35,056 nucleotides of DNA, taken from NCBI GenBank assembly GCA_015486285.1, contig WFRX01000363.1:1-35056 (forward strand). Reading direction: 5' to 3'. Positions 8,336 to 15,570 of this stretch are shown here, piece by piece (position 1 is the first letter of the stretch; each line of letters begins with the position of its first letter). The position numbers were made by a program, and so were the translations under genes. The stretch comes from a bacterium (GTDB taxonomy: Bacteria > Desulfobacterota > DSWW01). Under the pieces are notes generated by a model, which searched no databases, was not told the DNA's origin, and worked only from the letters and a program-made list of their open reading frames with translations.

Positions 8336-9445
8336 ATGAGAAGATGGAACGCATCTCTGATTCTGCTCCTTGTGCTTGTATTCGACTCGGGTCCGACGAT
8401 GGGCGCTAGCGGGGAGACGGACCCCGCTTCGCAGCTGCTTCGCCTGTCCGAGGCGATCCGCAAGGCGATGCCCGAAGCCCGGTACGAGGCCGAGCAGGTC
8501 GTTTATTCCTTTACCGGGGACAAGACGGTGGCCACGCGGTTTCGGGTGAAGTACGCGTACCCATACCGAAAGCGGGAATGCATCGAAGGGCCCGAGAAAA
8601 ACCGGGTTGTAATCCTGGAAGACGGGAAATTCCATTGGAGCTATTTCCCGGCACGAAAGGTCGTTGTGAAAGAACCGCTTCGGGAAGGGGACAGTCCGTT
8701 TCCGCTGTGTCCGACCCTGGACGTAAAATTCCTGTTGCAGAATTACCGCGTTCAGATCCTTGGCCCGGTTCCCGTTGATGGGATGCAGTGCCGGGTCGTG
8801 TCATTTGTCCCGAGATTACGGGACCGGCCCCGCAGGGAATGGTGGCTGGAGGATAAATGGAATGTGCCCATCCGGGTCAGTGTTTCCACGAGTGACGGGC
8901 GGCCCGCTTACAGGACGGAGTTGCAGAAGATCCGCTGGAATGTGAAGTTCAAGCCTGAGGCCTTCGCATTGAAGGTGCCCAGGGACACGAGGCTCTGCGA
9001 GGTCCGGGAGCAGGAGCACCTCTCGATCGATGAGGCGCGGCGATTGCTCAAGCGTCCCGTGGTGCTGCCCGGGATGATTCCGGCAGGTTACAGGCTTCGC
9101 GATGTCGTGCTGCGGGCGGAAGGCCCCCGGCAATGCCTGCAGATGGTCTACACCGACGGACTCAGCAGCTTCTCCTTCTTTCAGGAGTGGGCCAGGCCGG
9201 GCATGGCGGCATCCCTGGCAGGGACGAGGGCCCCTGTCGAGGGGGCCCCTTCGGTTGCGATGACCCGGCGTCATGGATTGATGAACGTTGCGACCCTGCC
9301 CGGCCCGGACAGGCGGACCGTCCTTGTCGGCGATTTGAGCCAGGAGCGGCTGAGCGAGATGGCGGAATCCATCCGGGAAGCGATCCGGAAGAGCCTCGGT
9401 AAGTCCCTCGAAAAATCTTTCCGTCTGAACCCCTCCTCTCCTTGA
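8336..9445 (+). CDS. rseB: RseB/MucB-like periplasmic sensor of the sigma factor pathway
   Basis: A 369-residue exported protein. The N-terminal signal peptide is MRRWNASLILLLVLVFDSG, with cleavage likely near TMGAS (about 20-24). The first half (about 30-215) is a LolA-like beta fold typical of MucB/RseB (FHWSYFPARKVVVKEPL, MQCRVVSFVPR, EWWLEDKWNVPIRV). The second half (about 230-355) fits the smaller RseB C-terminal domain (PGMIPAGYRLRDVV, SSFSFFQEW). In known systems RseB binds the periplasmic part of the anti-sigma and shields it from the site-1 protease, and lipid A or LPS intermediates can displace it. It starts 12 bases after the anti-sigma stop, with AAGAGGGCA as Shine-Dalgarno, so it is the last gene of the operon. 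Confidence 0.86.
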   Translation: MRRWNASLILLLVLVFDSGPTMGASGETDPASQLLRLSEAIRKAMPEARYEAEQVVYSFTGDKTVATRFRVKYAYPYRKRECIEGPEKNRVVILEDGKFHWSYFPARKVVVKEPLREGDSPFPLCPTLDVKFLLQNYRVQILGPVPVDGMQCRVVSFVPRLRDRPRREWWLEDKWNVPIRVSVSTSDGRPAYRTELQKIRWNVKFKPEAFALKVPRDTRLCEVREQEHLSIDEARRLLKRPVVLPGMIPAGYRLRDVVLRAEGPRQCLQMVYTDGLSSFSFFQEWARPGMAASLAGTRAPVEGAPSVAMTRRHGLMNVATLPGPDRRTVLVGDLSQERLSEMAESIREAIRKSLGKSLEKSFRLNPSSP

Positions 9446-9569
9446 CAAGACGAAGAAGTTTCTACTAGGTTCCTCACCACGTTGCGGTTCTCGACCACAG
9501 GGTCGTCCCCTTGTTTCCGGGGCGCCGGAGACGTTCGGGATTTCTTTGAATTTCCGTCTATAGAAGGCA

Positions 9570-9598
9570 TTGACAAATCCTACGCATTGTTATAGACA
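9570..9598 (+). promoter_or_regulatory. Possible rph-rdgB promoter
   Basis: TTGACA (9570-9575), 17-base spacer, TAGACA (9593-9598); a TATAGA at 9591-9596 with a 15-base spacer is an alternative -10. It lies about 40 bases before the rph ATG. Confidence 0.42.
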
Positions 9599-9638
9599 AA
9601 TCACGGCCTGCATAAAACATATAACATCGATCTTGGCC

Positions 9639-10367
9639 ATGAGAAAAGACGGTCGAAATTGGAAAGAATTGAGACCGGTGACCTTGGAGCGGAGTGTCCT
9701 CATTCATCCGGAGGGTTCTTGTTCCATCCGGTTGGGTCGAACGTGGGCGATTTGCACGGCGAGCGTTGAAGAAAGCGTGCCTGACTTCCTCGCGGGCCGC
9801 GGATCCGGGTGGGTGACCGCCGAGTACAGCATGCTCCCGCGGGCAACACAGAGGCGATCGGGCCGTGAGAGAATGCCCGCCCCTGTTCGAGGTCGTACGG
9901 CCGAGATCCAGCGATTGATCGGGAGATGTCTGCGGGCCGTGACCGATCTGAAGGGGCTGGAAGGCATTACGGTGCGGATCGATTGCGATATTCTTCAGGC
10001 GGACGGAGGCACCCGAACCGCCTCTGTGACGGCCGCCTTCGTGGCATTGGCCGAGGCCCTGGCGCGCCTGAAGAGTTCGGGCCGCTTGCCGAGGGTTCCC
10101 TTGCTCGATACCATTGCAGCGGTCAGTGTCGGTCTTGTGGGCGACGAACTCTACCTTGATCTCTGCTATGAGGAAGATGCCCGGGCCGAGGTGGATTTGA
10201 ACCTTGCCATGACTGGAAAAGGGTTGTGGGTGGAGGTTCAGGGGGCGGCGGAGAAGACCCCGTTTTCCACGGGCCAGATGAACGAAATGATGAGTCTGGG
10301 ATCAGAAGGTATTGAACGGCTGATGGAGGTCCAGAAGATCGCCCTGCAAGGGTTGGAGATGGAATGA
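9639..10367 (+). CDS. rph: Ribonuclease PH
   Basis: A 242-residue phosphorolytic 3'-5' exoribonuclease that trims tRNA 3' ends in the cytosol. Typical RNase PH signatures: MRKDGRNWKELRPVTLE at the N-terminus, GWVTAEYSMLPRATQRRS(G)RE in the middle, EIQRLIGRCLRAVTDL, and CDILQADGGTRTASVTAAFVAL. The length matches the family (about 238). The ATG at 9639 is chosen because the family N-terminus begins exactly there; an in-frame ATG at 9570 would place coding sequence over the likely promoter. rdgB follows 13 bases later, a pairing common in bacteria, and a cluster of tRNA substrates lies 750 bases downstream. Confidence 0.96.
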   Translation: MRKDGRNWKELRPVTLERSVLIHPEGSCSIRLGRTWAICTASVEESVPDFLAGRGSGWVTAEYSMLPRATQRRSGRERMPAPVRGRTAEIQRLIGRCLRAVTDLKGLEGITVRIDCDILQADGGTRTASVTAAFVALAEALARLKSSGRLPRVPLLDTIAAVSVGLVGDELYLDLCYEEDARAEVDLNLAMTGKGLWVEVQGAAEKTPFSTGQMNEMMSLGSEGIERLMEVQKIALQGLEME

Positions 10368-10380
10368 TGCAAGAGGAGGC

Positions 10381-11004
10381 ATGATGGCGACGGAAAAGAC
10401 GGAGATCATCCTGGCAACACGCAACCATGGAAAGATTGCGGAGTTTCGCTCTCTTTTCAAGGGAATGTACATAAAGTTGTTGTCCTTCTACGATCTTTCC
10501 GGCATTCCTCCGGTGGTGGAAGACGGGAAGACCTTTCAGGAAAACGCGGCGAAGAAGGCCAAGGCGATTGCCAAGGCGACGGGACGGATTGCGGTGGCGG
10601 ATGATTCCGGCCTGGAAATCGCCTGCCTGAATGGAGTGCCCGGGGTTCGCAGCGCCCGGTTTGCCGGCGAGCGTGCAACGGACCGGGACAACGCGCGCAA
10701 GGTCCTCAAGATGCTCGACGGTGTGCCATGGGCCGAGAGGACTGCGAGGTTCGTATGCGTGATCTGTGCGGCCACGCCAAAGGGAAAAACGGTGAGCGCG
10801 GAAGGGTATTGTTCAGGGACGATCAGTTTCGAAATGCGCGGATCCCATGGGTTTGGTTATGATTCCGTCTTCATTCCCGACGGCTTCCAAATGACTATGG
10901 CTGAAATGGAGCCGGAGATGAAGAACCGGATCAGCCACCGCGCCGATGCGATGCAGAAGTTCCGCAAGGTCCTGAAGGAATTTGTTGAGAAAGAGAAAAA
11001 ATAG
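10381..11004 (+). CDS. rdgB: Non-canonical purine NTP pyrophosphatase (dITP/XTP pyrophosphatase)
   Basis: A 207-residue HAM1/RdgB enzyme that cleaves dITP, ITP and XTP to monophosphates and keeps deaminated purines out of DNA and RNA. Family motifs in order: TRNHGKIAEF near the N-terminus (nucleotide binding), ADDSGLEIACLNGVPGVRSARFAG (about 72-97), SHGFGYDSVFIPDG (about 155-170) and ISHRADAMQKF near the C-terminus. AAGAGGAGG lies five bases upstream of the start; two consecutive ATGs (10381 and 10384) both fit. It is cotranscribed with rph. Confidence 0.96.
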   Translation: MMATEKTEIILATRNHGKIAEFRSLFKGMYIKLLSFYDLSGIPPVVEDGKTFQENAAKKAKAIAKATGRIAVADDSGLEIACLNGVPGVRSARFAGERATDRDNARKVLKMLDGVPWAERTARFVCVICAATPKGKTVSAEGYCSGTISFEMRGSHGFGYDSVFIPDGFQMTMAEMEPEMKNRISHRADAMQKFRKVLKEFVEKEKK

Positions 11005-11028
11005 ATGCGGTTGTGGAAAAGAGAGAAG

Positions 11029-11044
11029 AAACAACCGGTTGTTT
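11029..11044. repeat. Perfect 16-bp palindrome between rdgB and the tRNA operon
   Basis: AAACAACCGGTTGTTT is perfectly self-complementary with no loop. It lies 25 bases after rdgB and overlaps the presumed -35 of the tRNA promoter. A dyad without loop or T-tract is more like an operator than a terminator. Confidence 0.5.
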
Positions 11045-11066
11045 GAATCTTTCTTCGATTTATGCT
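11039..11066 (+). promoter_or_regulatory. Possible promoter of the five-tRNA operon
   Basis: TTGTTT (11039-11044), 16 bases, TATGCT (11061-11066), 50 bases before tRNA-Pro. A second reading is TTGAAT (11043-11048) with TAATCA at 17 bases. The -10 TATGCT is the better part. Confidence 0.38.
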
Positions 11067-11115
11067 AATCAGAGATAAGGTCGGAAGACTGGAAGCAGGT
11101 CTGGATTCAACCGAA

Positions 11116-11193
<78 letters not shown>

Positions 11194-11267
11194 TCCTCCC
11201 CGGAAGGCACTCTGTGGGTTCGGGGCGAGGGGACAGGAAATCCTTCCACGTGGACCTGGAAGGTCAG

Positions 11268-11343
<76 letters not shown>

Positions 11344-11426
11344 GCATGTGAGACCACTCGAGAGGGCCTGCGGAGACGGCTCGGCGGCCTCCGATCCATC
11401 TGAGAGCGGCCCTTTGGTTGCTGTAT

Positions 11427-11504
11427 GGTGAGTGTAGCTCAGCAGGTTAGAGCACTAGGTTGTGGCCCTAGAGGTCGAGGGTTCGAGTCCCTTCACTCAC
11501 CCCA
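11427..11504 (+). tRNA. tRNA-His (anticodon GTG)
   Basis: Anticodon stem CTAGG/CCTAG with loop TTGTGGC (anticodon 11462-11464). An extra 5' G opposite discriminator C73, the histidine identity element, is encoded at 11427. CCA is encoded. Confidence 0.96.
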
Positions 11505-11524
11505 TTTATCTGCAGAGGGTTTGT

Positions 11525-11601
<77 letters not shown>

Positions 11602-11618
11602 ATATTTGAATGATCGGT

Positions 11619-11646
11619 TTGGAAGGGATATTTTGGAAGGGATATT
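11619..11646 (+). repeat. Two adjacent perfect copies of a 14-bp sequence
   Basis: TTGGAAGGGATATT occurs at 11619-11632 and again at 11633-11646 without spacer, between tRNA-Arg(TCG) and tRNA-Lys. It looks like a local duplication inside the tRNA spacer. Confidence 0.85.
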
Positions 11647-11698
11647 GAGGAATGGATTTGTTGAAGGCGGGGAAAAGACAGGCGGCGGGCACTCACGG

Positions 11699-11774
11699 GG
11701 GCCGTTAGCTCAATTGGTAGAGCAACTGACTCTTAATCAGTAGGTTCGGGGTTCGAGACCCTGACGGCCCACCA
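11699..11774 (+). tRNA. tRNA-Lys (anticodon CTT)
   Basis: Acceptor GGGCCGT/ACGGCCC, anticodon stem ACTGA/TCAGT with loop CTCTTAA (anticodon 11732-11734), T-loop TTCGAGA, encoded CCA. Last tRNA before a strong hairpin. Confidence 0.96.
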
Positions 11775-11777
11775 CGC

Positions 11778-11823
11778 GGAAAGGGGGCGCGGAAGGCAGG
11801 CTTCCGCGCCCCCTTTCCCTTTC
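11778..11823 (+). terminator. Strong hairpin terminator after tRNA-Lys
   Basis: An 18-bp perfect stem (11778-11795 with 11801-11818) and a five-base loop GCAGG lie four bases after the tRNA-Lys CCA, followed by a pyrimidine run (CTTTCC). The run is T-poor but the stem is very stable. It should end the five-tRNA operon. Confidence 0.75.
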
Positions 11824-11840
11824 CCCGGCGGGAGCGTGCT

Positions 11841-11869
11841 TTGCGCTTCCCGAGAGAGAGCGCTACAAT
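11841..11869 (+). promoter_or_regulatory. Promoter for tRNA-Leu and probably tig
   Basis: TTGCGC (11841-11846), 17-base spacer, TACAAT (11864-11869), directly after the terminator and about 110 bases before tRNA-Leu. No terminator is visible between tRNA-Leu and tig, so the two may be cotranscribed. Confidence 0.58.
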
Positions 11870-11977
11870 GTTCCCTATGCCCCTCCGAGTGCGGGTTCGT
11901 CTGCAAACAGCGTCGTTCGGCACCAGGAATGGATGAAGTCGATTCCGGTCTTCGAGCAGGGAAAGGCGGGGGAAAGT

Positions 11978-12060
11978 GCGAGAGTGGCGGAACCGGCAGA
12001 CGCACTGGATTTAGGATCCAGCGGGCAACCGTGGGGGTTCGAATCCCCCCTCTCGCACCA
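11978..12060 (+). tRNA. tRNA-Leu (anticodon TAG)
   Basis: Class II tRNA with acceptor GCGAGAG/CTCTCGC, anticodon stem CTGGA/TCCAG with loop TTTAGGA (anticodon 12012-12014), a short variable arm (GCGGGCAACCGT region), T-loop TTCGAAT, encoded CCA. It lies 101 bases before tig. Confidence 0.96.
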
Positions 12061-12161
12061 GTTCGTTGATCGGTTGTGAGGGATTTCCAAAATCGATCGG
12101 GGTGCCGGCATCCAGGGGGATCATAAAGCGAGTCAAAGACAAACGCGGGGAGAGGTGTACG

Positions 12162-13466
12162 ATGAAAACCGAGGTTGAGGATCTGGGAGGGTCCCAGAGG
12201 AAAATCGGCTGTGTGGTTCCTGCCGAGGAAGTAAAGAAGGAAGTGGAGAAGTATTGCAGAACGCTCGCCAAGGAAGTGGAAATCCGGGGGTTCCGGAAGG
12301 GCAAGGCCCCGCCGAGCATCATCAAGCGGTATTTCCGCCAACAGATTCAAAGGGAGGTCGTTTCCCAGATTGTTTCCTCTGCTCTCGAAGAGGCCTTGAA
12401 GGAACATTCCTTCACGCCTCTTGGAGAACCGGAAATTGATGCGCCGGCGCTCGAGGAGGAAAAAGATTACTCCTTCAGCATCAAGCTGGATGTGAGGCCG
12501 GAGATCGATGTCGGGGACTATGACGGCATCGAGCTTGAGGAACCGCCTTCCGATGTGGAGGAAGAAGAAATTCAGAAATCCCTCGAGGAGCTCCAGCGGG
12601 CTCATGGCGACTTGAAGGGGATCGAAGAGGATCGGGGCGCCGTGGAGGGGGATACGGTGCTTGTCGATTATGCGGTGTTTCTGGACGGAGAGCCGATTCC
12701 CGAACAGGAAAGAAAAGACGTCTACATGGAGATCAACGCCGGGTCGACCAAACAAGACGTGCGAGAGGCGTTGCTTGGGGCCCGTGTGGGGGACGAACGG
12801 AAAATGGAAGTGGAGTACCCGTCCAACTACCTCGACAAGAAGATTGCGGGGAAGAAGGTCGAATACCGGTTGCATGTCAAGAAAATCCTCGTCAAGGAAC
12901 TGCCCAAATTGGACGATGAGTTTGCCAAAGATGTGGGTCCGTACGAGACCCTCGAGGCGTTGCGGGAGAGACTGAAGGAGGAGATCGGCAGGGAAAAGAA
13001 GGCCCGGAGTCGAAGAGAATTGGAAGAAGGGCTGCTGGAAGAGCTTATACGAAGGAACGATTTCGAAGCGCCGCGGTCGCTCGTCGAGGCCAGGCATGGC
13101 CAGATGATGAAGGATGCTAAGATACATTTCCTGACCAAGGGCCTCCAGATGGAAGAGGACAGCGAGGACTACCAGAAGCTGGAAGCCAACCTGGAATCGC
13201 TCGCCGAACAGGACGTGAAGAAGCATCTCCTTGTGGAAGCAATCGCCAAGAAGGAATCCATTCAAGTGTCCGACGAAGAAATGGAAGCGAAGATCCGGGA
13301 GATCGCCGAGCAGCATGAGCAGAGCGTTGAGAAGGTAAGGGCGGATATTCAGAAGCAGGAAGAGGGTCTGGAGAACTTCAGGGCGAACCTGCTCAGAGGG
13401 AAGACGCTTGATTTTCTGCTGTCGAAAGCTACAATAAAAGAGAAGGAAAAAAATCAGTCAGCGTGA
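12162..13466 (+). CDS. tig: Trigger factor, ribosome-associated chaperone and prolyl isomerase
   Basis: A 434-residue protein that binds nascent chains at the ribosome exit. The N-terminal ribosome-binding domain has the signature GFRKGKAP (43-50). The FKBP-type peptidyl-prolyl isomerase domain follows (about 150-240, GDTVLVDYAVFLDGEPI, KKIAGKKVEYRLHVKKI). The long acidic and helical C-terminal domain (250-434) forms the chaperone cradle. Length is typical. The ATG at 12162 (MKTEVEDLGG) starts where family members start and has GGGGAGAGG upstream. tig-clpP-clpX-lon is a widely conserved order that links folding of nascent chains to degradation. Confidence 0.97.
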   Translation: MKTEVEDLGGSQRKIGCVVPAEEVKKEVEKYCRTLAKEVEIRGFRKGKAPPSIIKRYFRQQIQREVVSQIVSSALEEALKEHSFTPLGEPEIDAPALEEEKDYSFSIKLDVRPEIDVGDYDGIELEEPPSDVEEEEIQKSLEELQRAHGDLKGIEEDRGAVEGDTVLVDYAVFLDGEPIPEQERKDVYMEINAGSTKQDVREALLGARVGDERKMEVEYPSNYLDKKIAGKKVEYRLHVKKILVKELPKLDDEFAKDVGPYETLEALRERLKEEIGREKKARSRRELEEGLLEELIRRNDFEAPRSLVEARHGQMMKDAKIHFLTKGLQMEEDSEDYQKLEANLESLAEQDVKKHLLVEAIAKKESIQVSDEEMEAKIREIAEQHEQSVEKVRADIQKQEEGLENFRANLLRGKTLDFLLSKATIKEKEKNQSA

Positions 13467-13498
13467 AGAGTCGCCCTGCTGAAGAGACTCCCGCTGAC
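13457..13498 (+). repeat. Hairpin across the tig stop codon, in the tig-clpP gap
   Basis: GTCAGCG (13457-13463) pairs with CGCTGAC (13492-13498), with an inner GAGTC/GACTC stem. The tig stop codon lies in the outer region. No T-tract follows, so it may be an mRNA processing or stabilising structure rather than a terminator. Confidence 0.45.
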
Positions 13499-13539
13499 CC
13501 TGCGGGGCTGGCAAACCACTTATTCGGTGAATCGTTCTC

Positions 13540-14154
13540 ATGAATCTTATTCCTATCGTTGTTGAACATACAAGCCGCGGCGAGCGCTCCTACGACATTT
13601 ATTCTCGTTTGCTGAAAGACCGGATCATCTTCATCGGTACGGCCATCACGGACGAGACCGCCAATCTCGTGATTGCCCAGATGCTTTTTCTGGAGAGCGA
13701 GGACCCGGACAAAGACATTCATCTCTACCTGAATACTCCAGGCGGATCCGTGACGGCGGGCCTTGCGATATACGACACGATGGAGTATGTCAAATCGCCG
13801 ATCTCGACGATCTGTATGGGGCAAGGGGCCAGCATGGGGGCCCTCCTACTGGCTGCGGGCGAGAAGGGAAAACGTTACGGGTTGCCCCATTCCAGGATCT
13901 TGATACACCAGCCCATGGGCGGGTTTCAGGGACAGGCGACCGATATCGATATTCACGCCCGCGAGATCCTCCGGATGCGGGAAGAGCTGAATGCGATCCT
14001 GGCGAAGCACACCGGCCAATCTCTGGAGAGGGTCCAGGTGGATACGGAGCGGGACTTTTTCATGACCGGAGAGCAGGCGAAGGAGTACGGAATCATCGAT
14101 GAGGTTGTGACGCAGAAGAACACTACGGACGGTCGAGGGGACCAGAAGGATTGA
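13540..14154 (+). CDS. clpP: ATP-dependent Clp protease proteolytic subunit ClpP
   Basis: A 204-residue serine peptidase that assembles into two stacked heptamers and degrades substrates unfolded by ClpX. The catalytic triad is S98 ([10 protein letters not shown]), H123 (RILIHQP) and D172 (DTERDFFMT). [18 protein letters not shown] and the handle region [17 protein letters not shown] are intact. The ATG at 13540 gives the usual N-terminus, with only a weak Shine-Dalgarno, so translation may depend partly on tig. clpX follows after 43 bases. Confidence 0.97.
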   Translation: MNLIPIVVEHTSRGERSYDIYSRLLKDRIIFIGTAITDETANLVIAQMLFLESEDPDKDIHLYLNTPGGSVTAGLAIYDTMEYVKSPISTICMGQGASMGALLLAAGEKGKRYGLPHSRILIHQPMGGFQGQATDIDIHAREILRMREELNAILAKHTGQSLERVQVDTERDFFMTGEQAKEYGIIDEVVTQKNTTDGRGDQKD

Positions 14155-14186
14155 GTAGAGACACGGTTTGCGAAAAAACTCTCATT

Positions 14187-14191
14187 GGAGG
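14187..14191 (+). promoter_or_regulatory. Shine-Dalgarno that fixes the clpX GTG start
   Basis: GGAGG lies six bases upstream of the GTG at 14198. An in-frame TTG at 14168 has no such site, so the GTG is preferred. Confidence 0.7.
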
Positions 14192-14197
14192 GTCGGC

Positions 14198-15454
14198 GTG
14201 AGTAGAAAAGGCAGCTATGACCACACGGGAAAATTGGTGTGTTCCTTCTGTGGAAAGAGCCAGGATGAGGTCCGGAAGCTGATCGCAGGGCCTACCGTCT
14301 ATATCTGCGACGAATGTATCGAGCTGTGTAACGAGATCATAGCAGAAGAATGCGAGCAGGAGGATAATCGCAAACGCGGGGGGGCGCTGCCCAAGCCCCA
14401 TGAGATCAAGGCCTTCCTCGACGAATACGTGATCGGCCAGGAACGCGCCAAGAAGATGCTTTCCGTGGCCGTATACAATCATTACAAGAGAATCCAGCAA
14501 CCCCAGGGCGGGGACAACGTTGAACTCCAGAAGAGCAACATCCTGCTGGTCGGGCCTACCGGCTCCGGGAAGACGTTGATGGCCCAGACGCTGGCGCGTT
14601 TCCTCAATGTTCCCTTTACGATCGCCGACGCGACGAGCCTGACAGAGGCGGGATATGTAGGCGAAGATGTGGAAAACATCATCCTCAATCTGCTCCAGGC
14701 CGCGGATTATGATATCGAGAAAACCCAACGGGGGATTGTTTACATCGACGAGATCGACAAGATCTCGCGGAAGTCGGACAGCCCTTCGATCACCAGGGAC
14801 GTTTCCGGTGAAGGCGTGCAACAGGCCCTTCTGAAAATCATTGAGGGCTGTACGGCAGCCGTCCCGCCCAAGGGCGGGCGGAAACACCCGCAACAGGATT
14901 TCCTGCAGATCGACACGACCCATATCCTGTTTCTCTGCGGGGGTGCCTTTCATGGGCTGGAATCCATCATCGAACGGCGTGTGCGCGCCAAGACGATGGG
15001 CTTCGGTGCGGAGATCCAGTCCAGGGTCGAACGGAAAATCGGGGACATCCTGAGGCTCGTGGAACCCCAGGATCTGCTCAAGTACGGACTGATCCCGGAA
15101 TTCATCGGCCGGCTTCCGGTTATCGCGACCCTGGATGATCTTGCGGAAGAAGACCTGATCAAGATCCTCACCCTGCCTCGAAACGCGATTACCCGTCAGT
15201 ACCAGAGGCTCTTCGAGTTGGACGGTGTGGCCCTTCGTTTTGCGCCCGATGCATTGCAGTCGGTCGCTCGGGAGGCGATCCAGAAGGGGACCGGGGCGAG
15301 AGGGCTGCGTGCGATCCTCGAACAGCGGATGCTGGATATTATGTACACCATTCCTACGCTGGAGGATGTAAAGGAGTGCATCGTAAACCGGGAGGTGATT
15401 CAGAAGAAAGCGGAGCCGATTCTTGTCTTCGAGAAGCAGCAAGAGACCGCTTAG
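14198..15454 (+). CDS. clpX: ATP-dependent Clp protease ATPase subunit ClpX
   Basis: A 418-residue AAA+ unfoldase that feeds proteins to ClpP. The N-terminal zinc-binding domain has C15-x2-C18 and C37-x2-C40 for adaptor and substrate binding. AAA+ core: Walker A GPTGSGKT (119-126), Walker [11 protein letters not shown], the pore loop GYVGEDVE, sensor region [15 protein letters not shown] and the IGF-loop region (EAEIQSR-type segment near [12 protein letters not shown]) that contacts ClpP. It starts with GTG. lon begins 116 bases downstream after a small CGGCAGG/CCTGCCG hairpin (15466-15496). Confidence 0.97.
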   Translation: MSRKGSYDHTGKLVCSFCGKSQDEVRKLIAGPTVYICDECIELCNEIIAEECEQEDNRKRGGALPKPHEIKAFLDEYVIGQERAKKMLSVAVYNHYKRIQQPQGGDNVELQKSNILLVGPTGSGKTLMAQTLARFLNVPFTIADATSLTEAGYVGEDVENIILNLLQAADYDIEKTQRGIVYIDEIDKISRKSDSPSITRDVSGEGVQQALLKIIEGCTAAVPPKGGRKHPQQDFLQIDTTHILFLCGGAFHGLESIIERRVRAKTMGFGAEIQSRVERKIGDILRLVEPQDLLKYGLIPEFIGRLPVIATLDDLAEEDLIKILTLPRNAITRQYQRLFELDGVALRFAPDALQSVAREAIQKGTGARGLRAILEQRMLDIMYTIPTLEDVKECIVNREVIQKKAEPILVFEKQQETA

Positions 15455-15570
15455 GTTCGCGTGGACGGCAGGAAAAGGTTTAATAATGGCCTGCCGGCTA
15501 AACAGGAACACGGGTATTGGACGATAAGATATGTAGACCCAGAGAATGGGTCAGGGAATAGAGAGGGACG

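Noticed and set aside
11733..13316. 527-codon minus-strand frame over tRNA-Leu and tig
   Set aside because: It crosses two tRNA genes and a terminator hairpin and is antisense to trigger factor.
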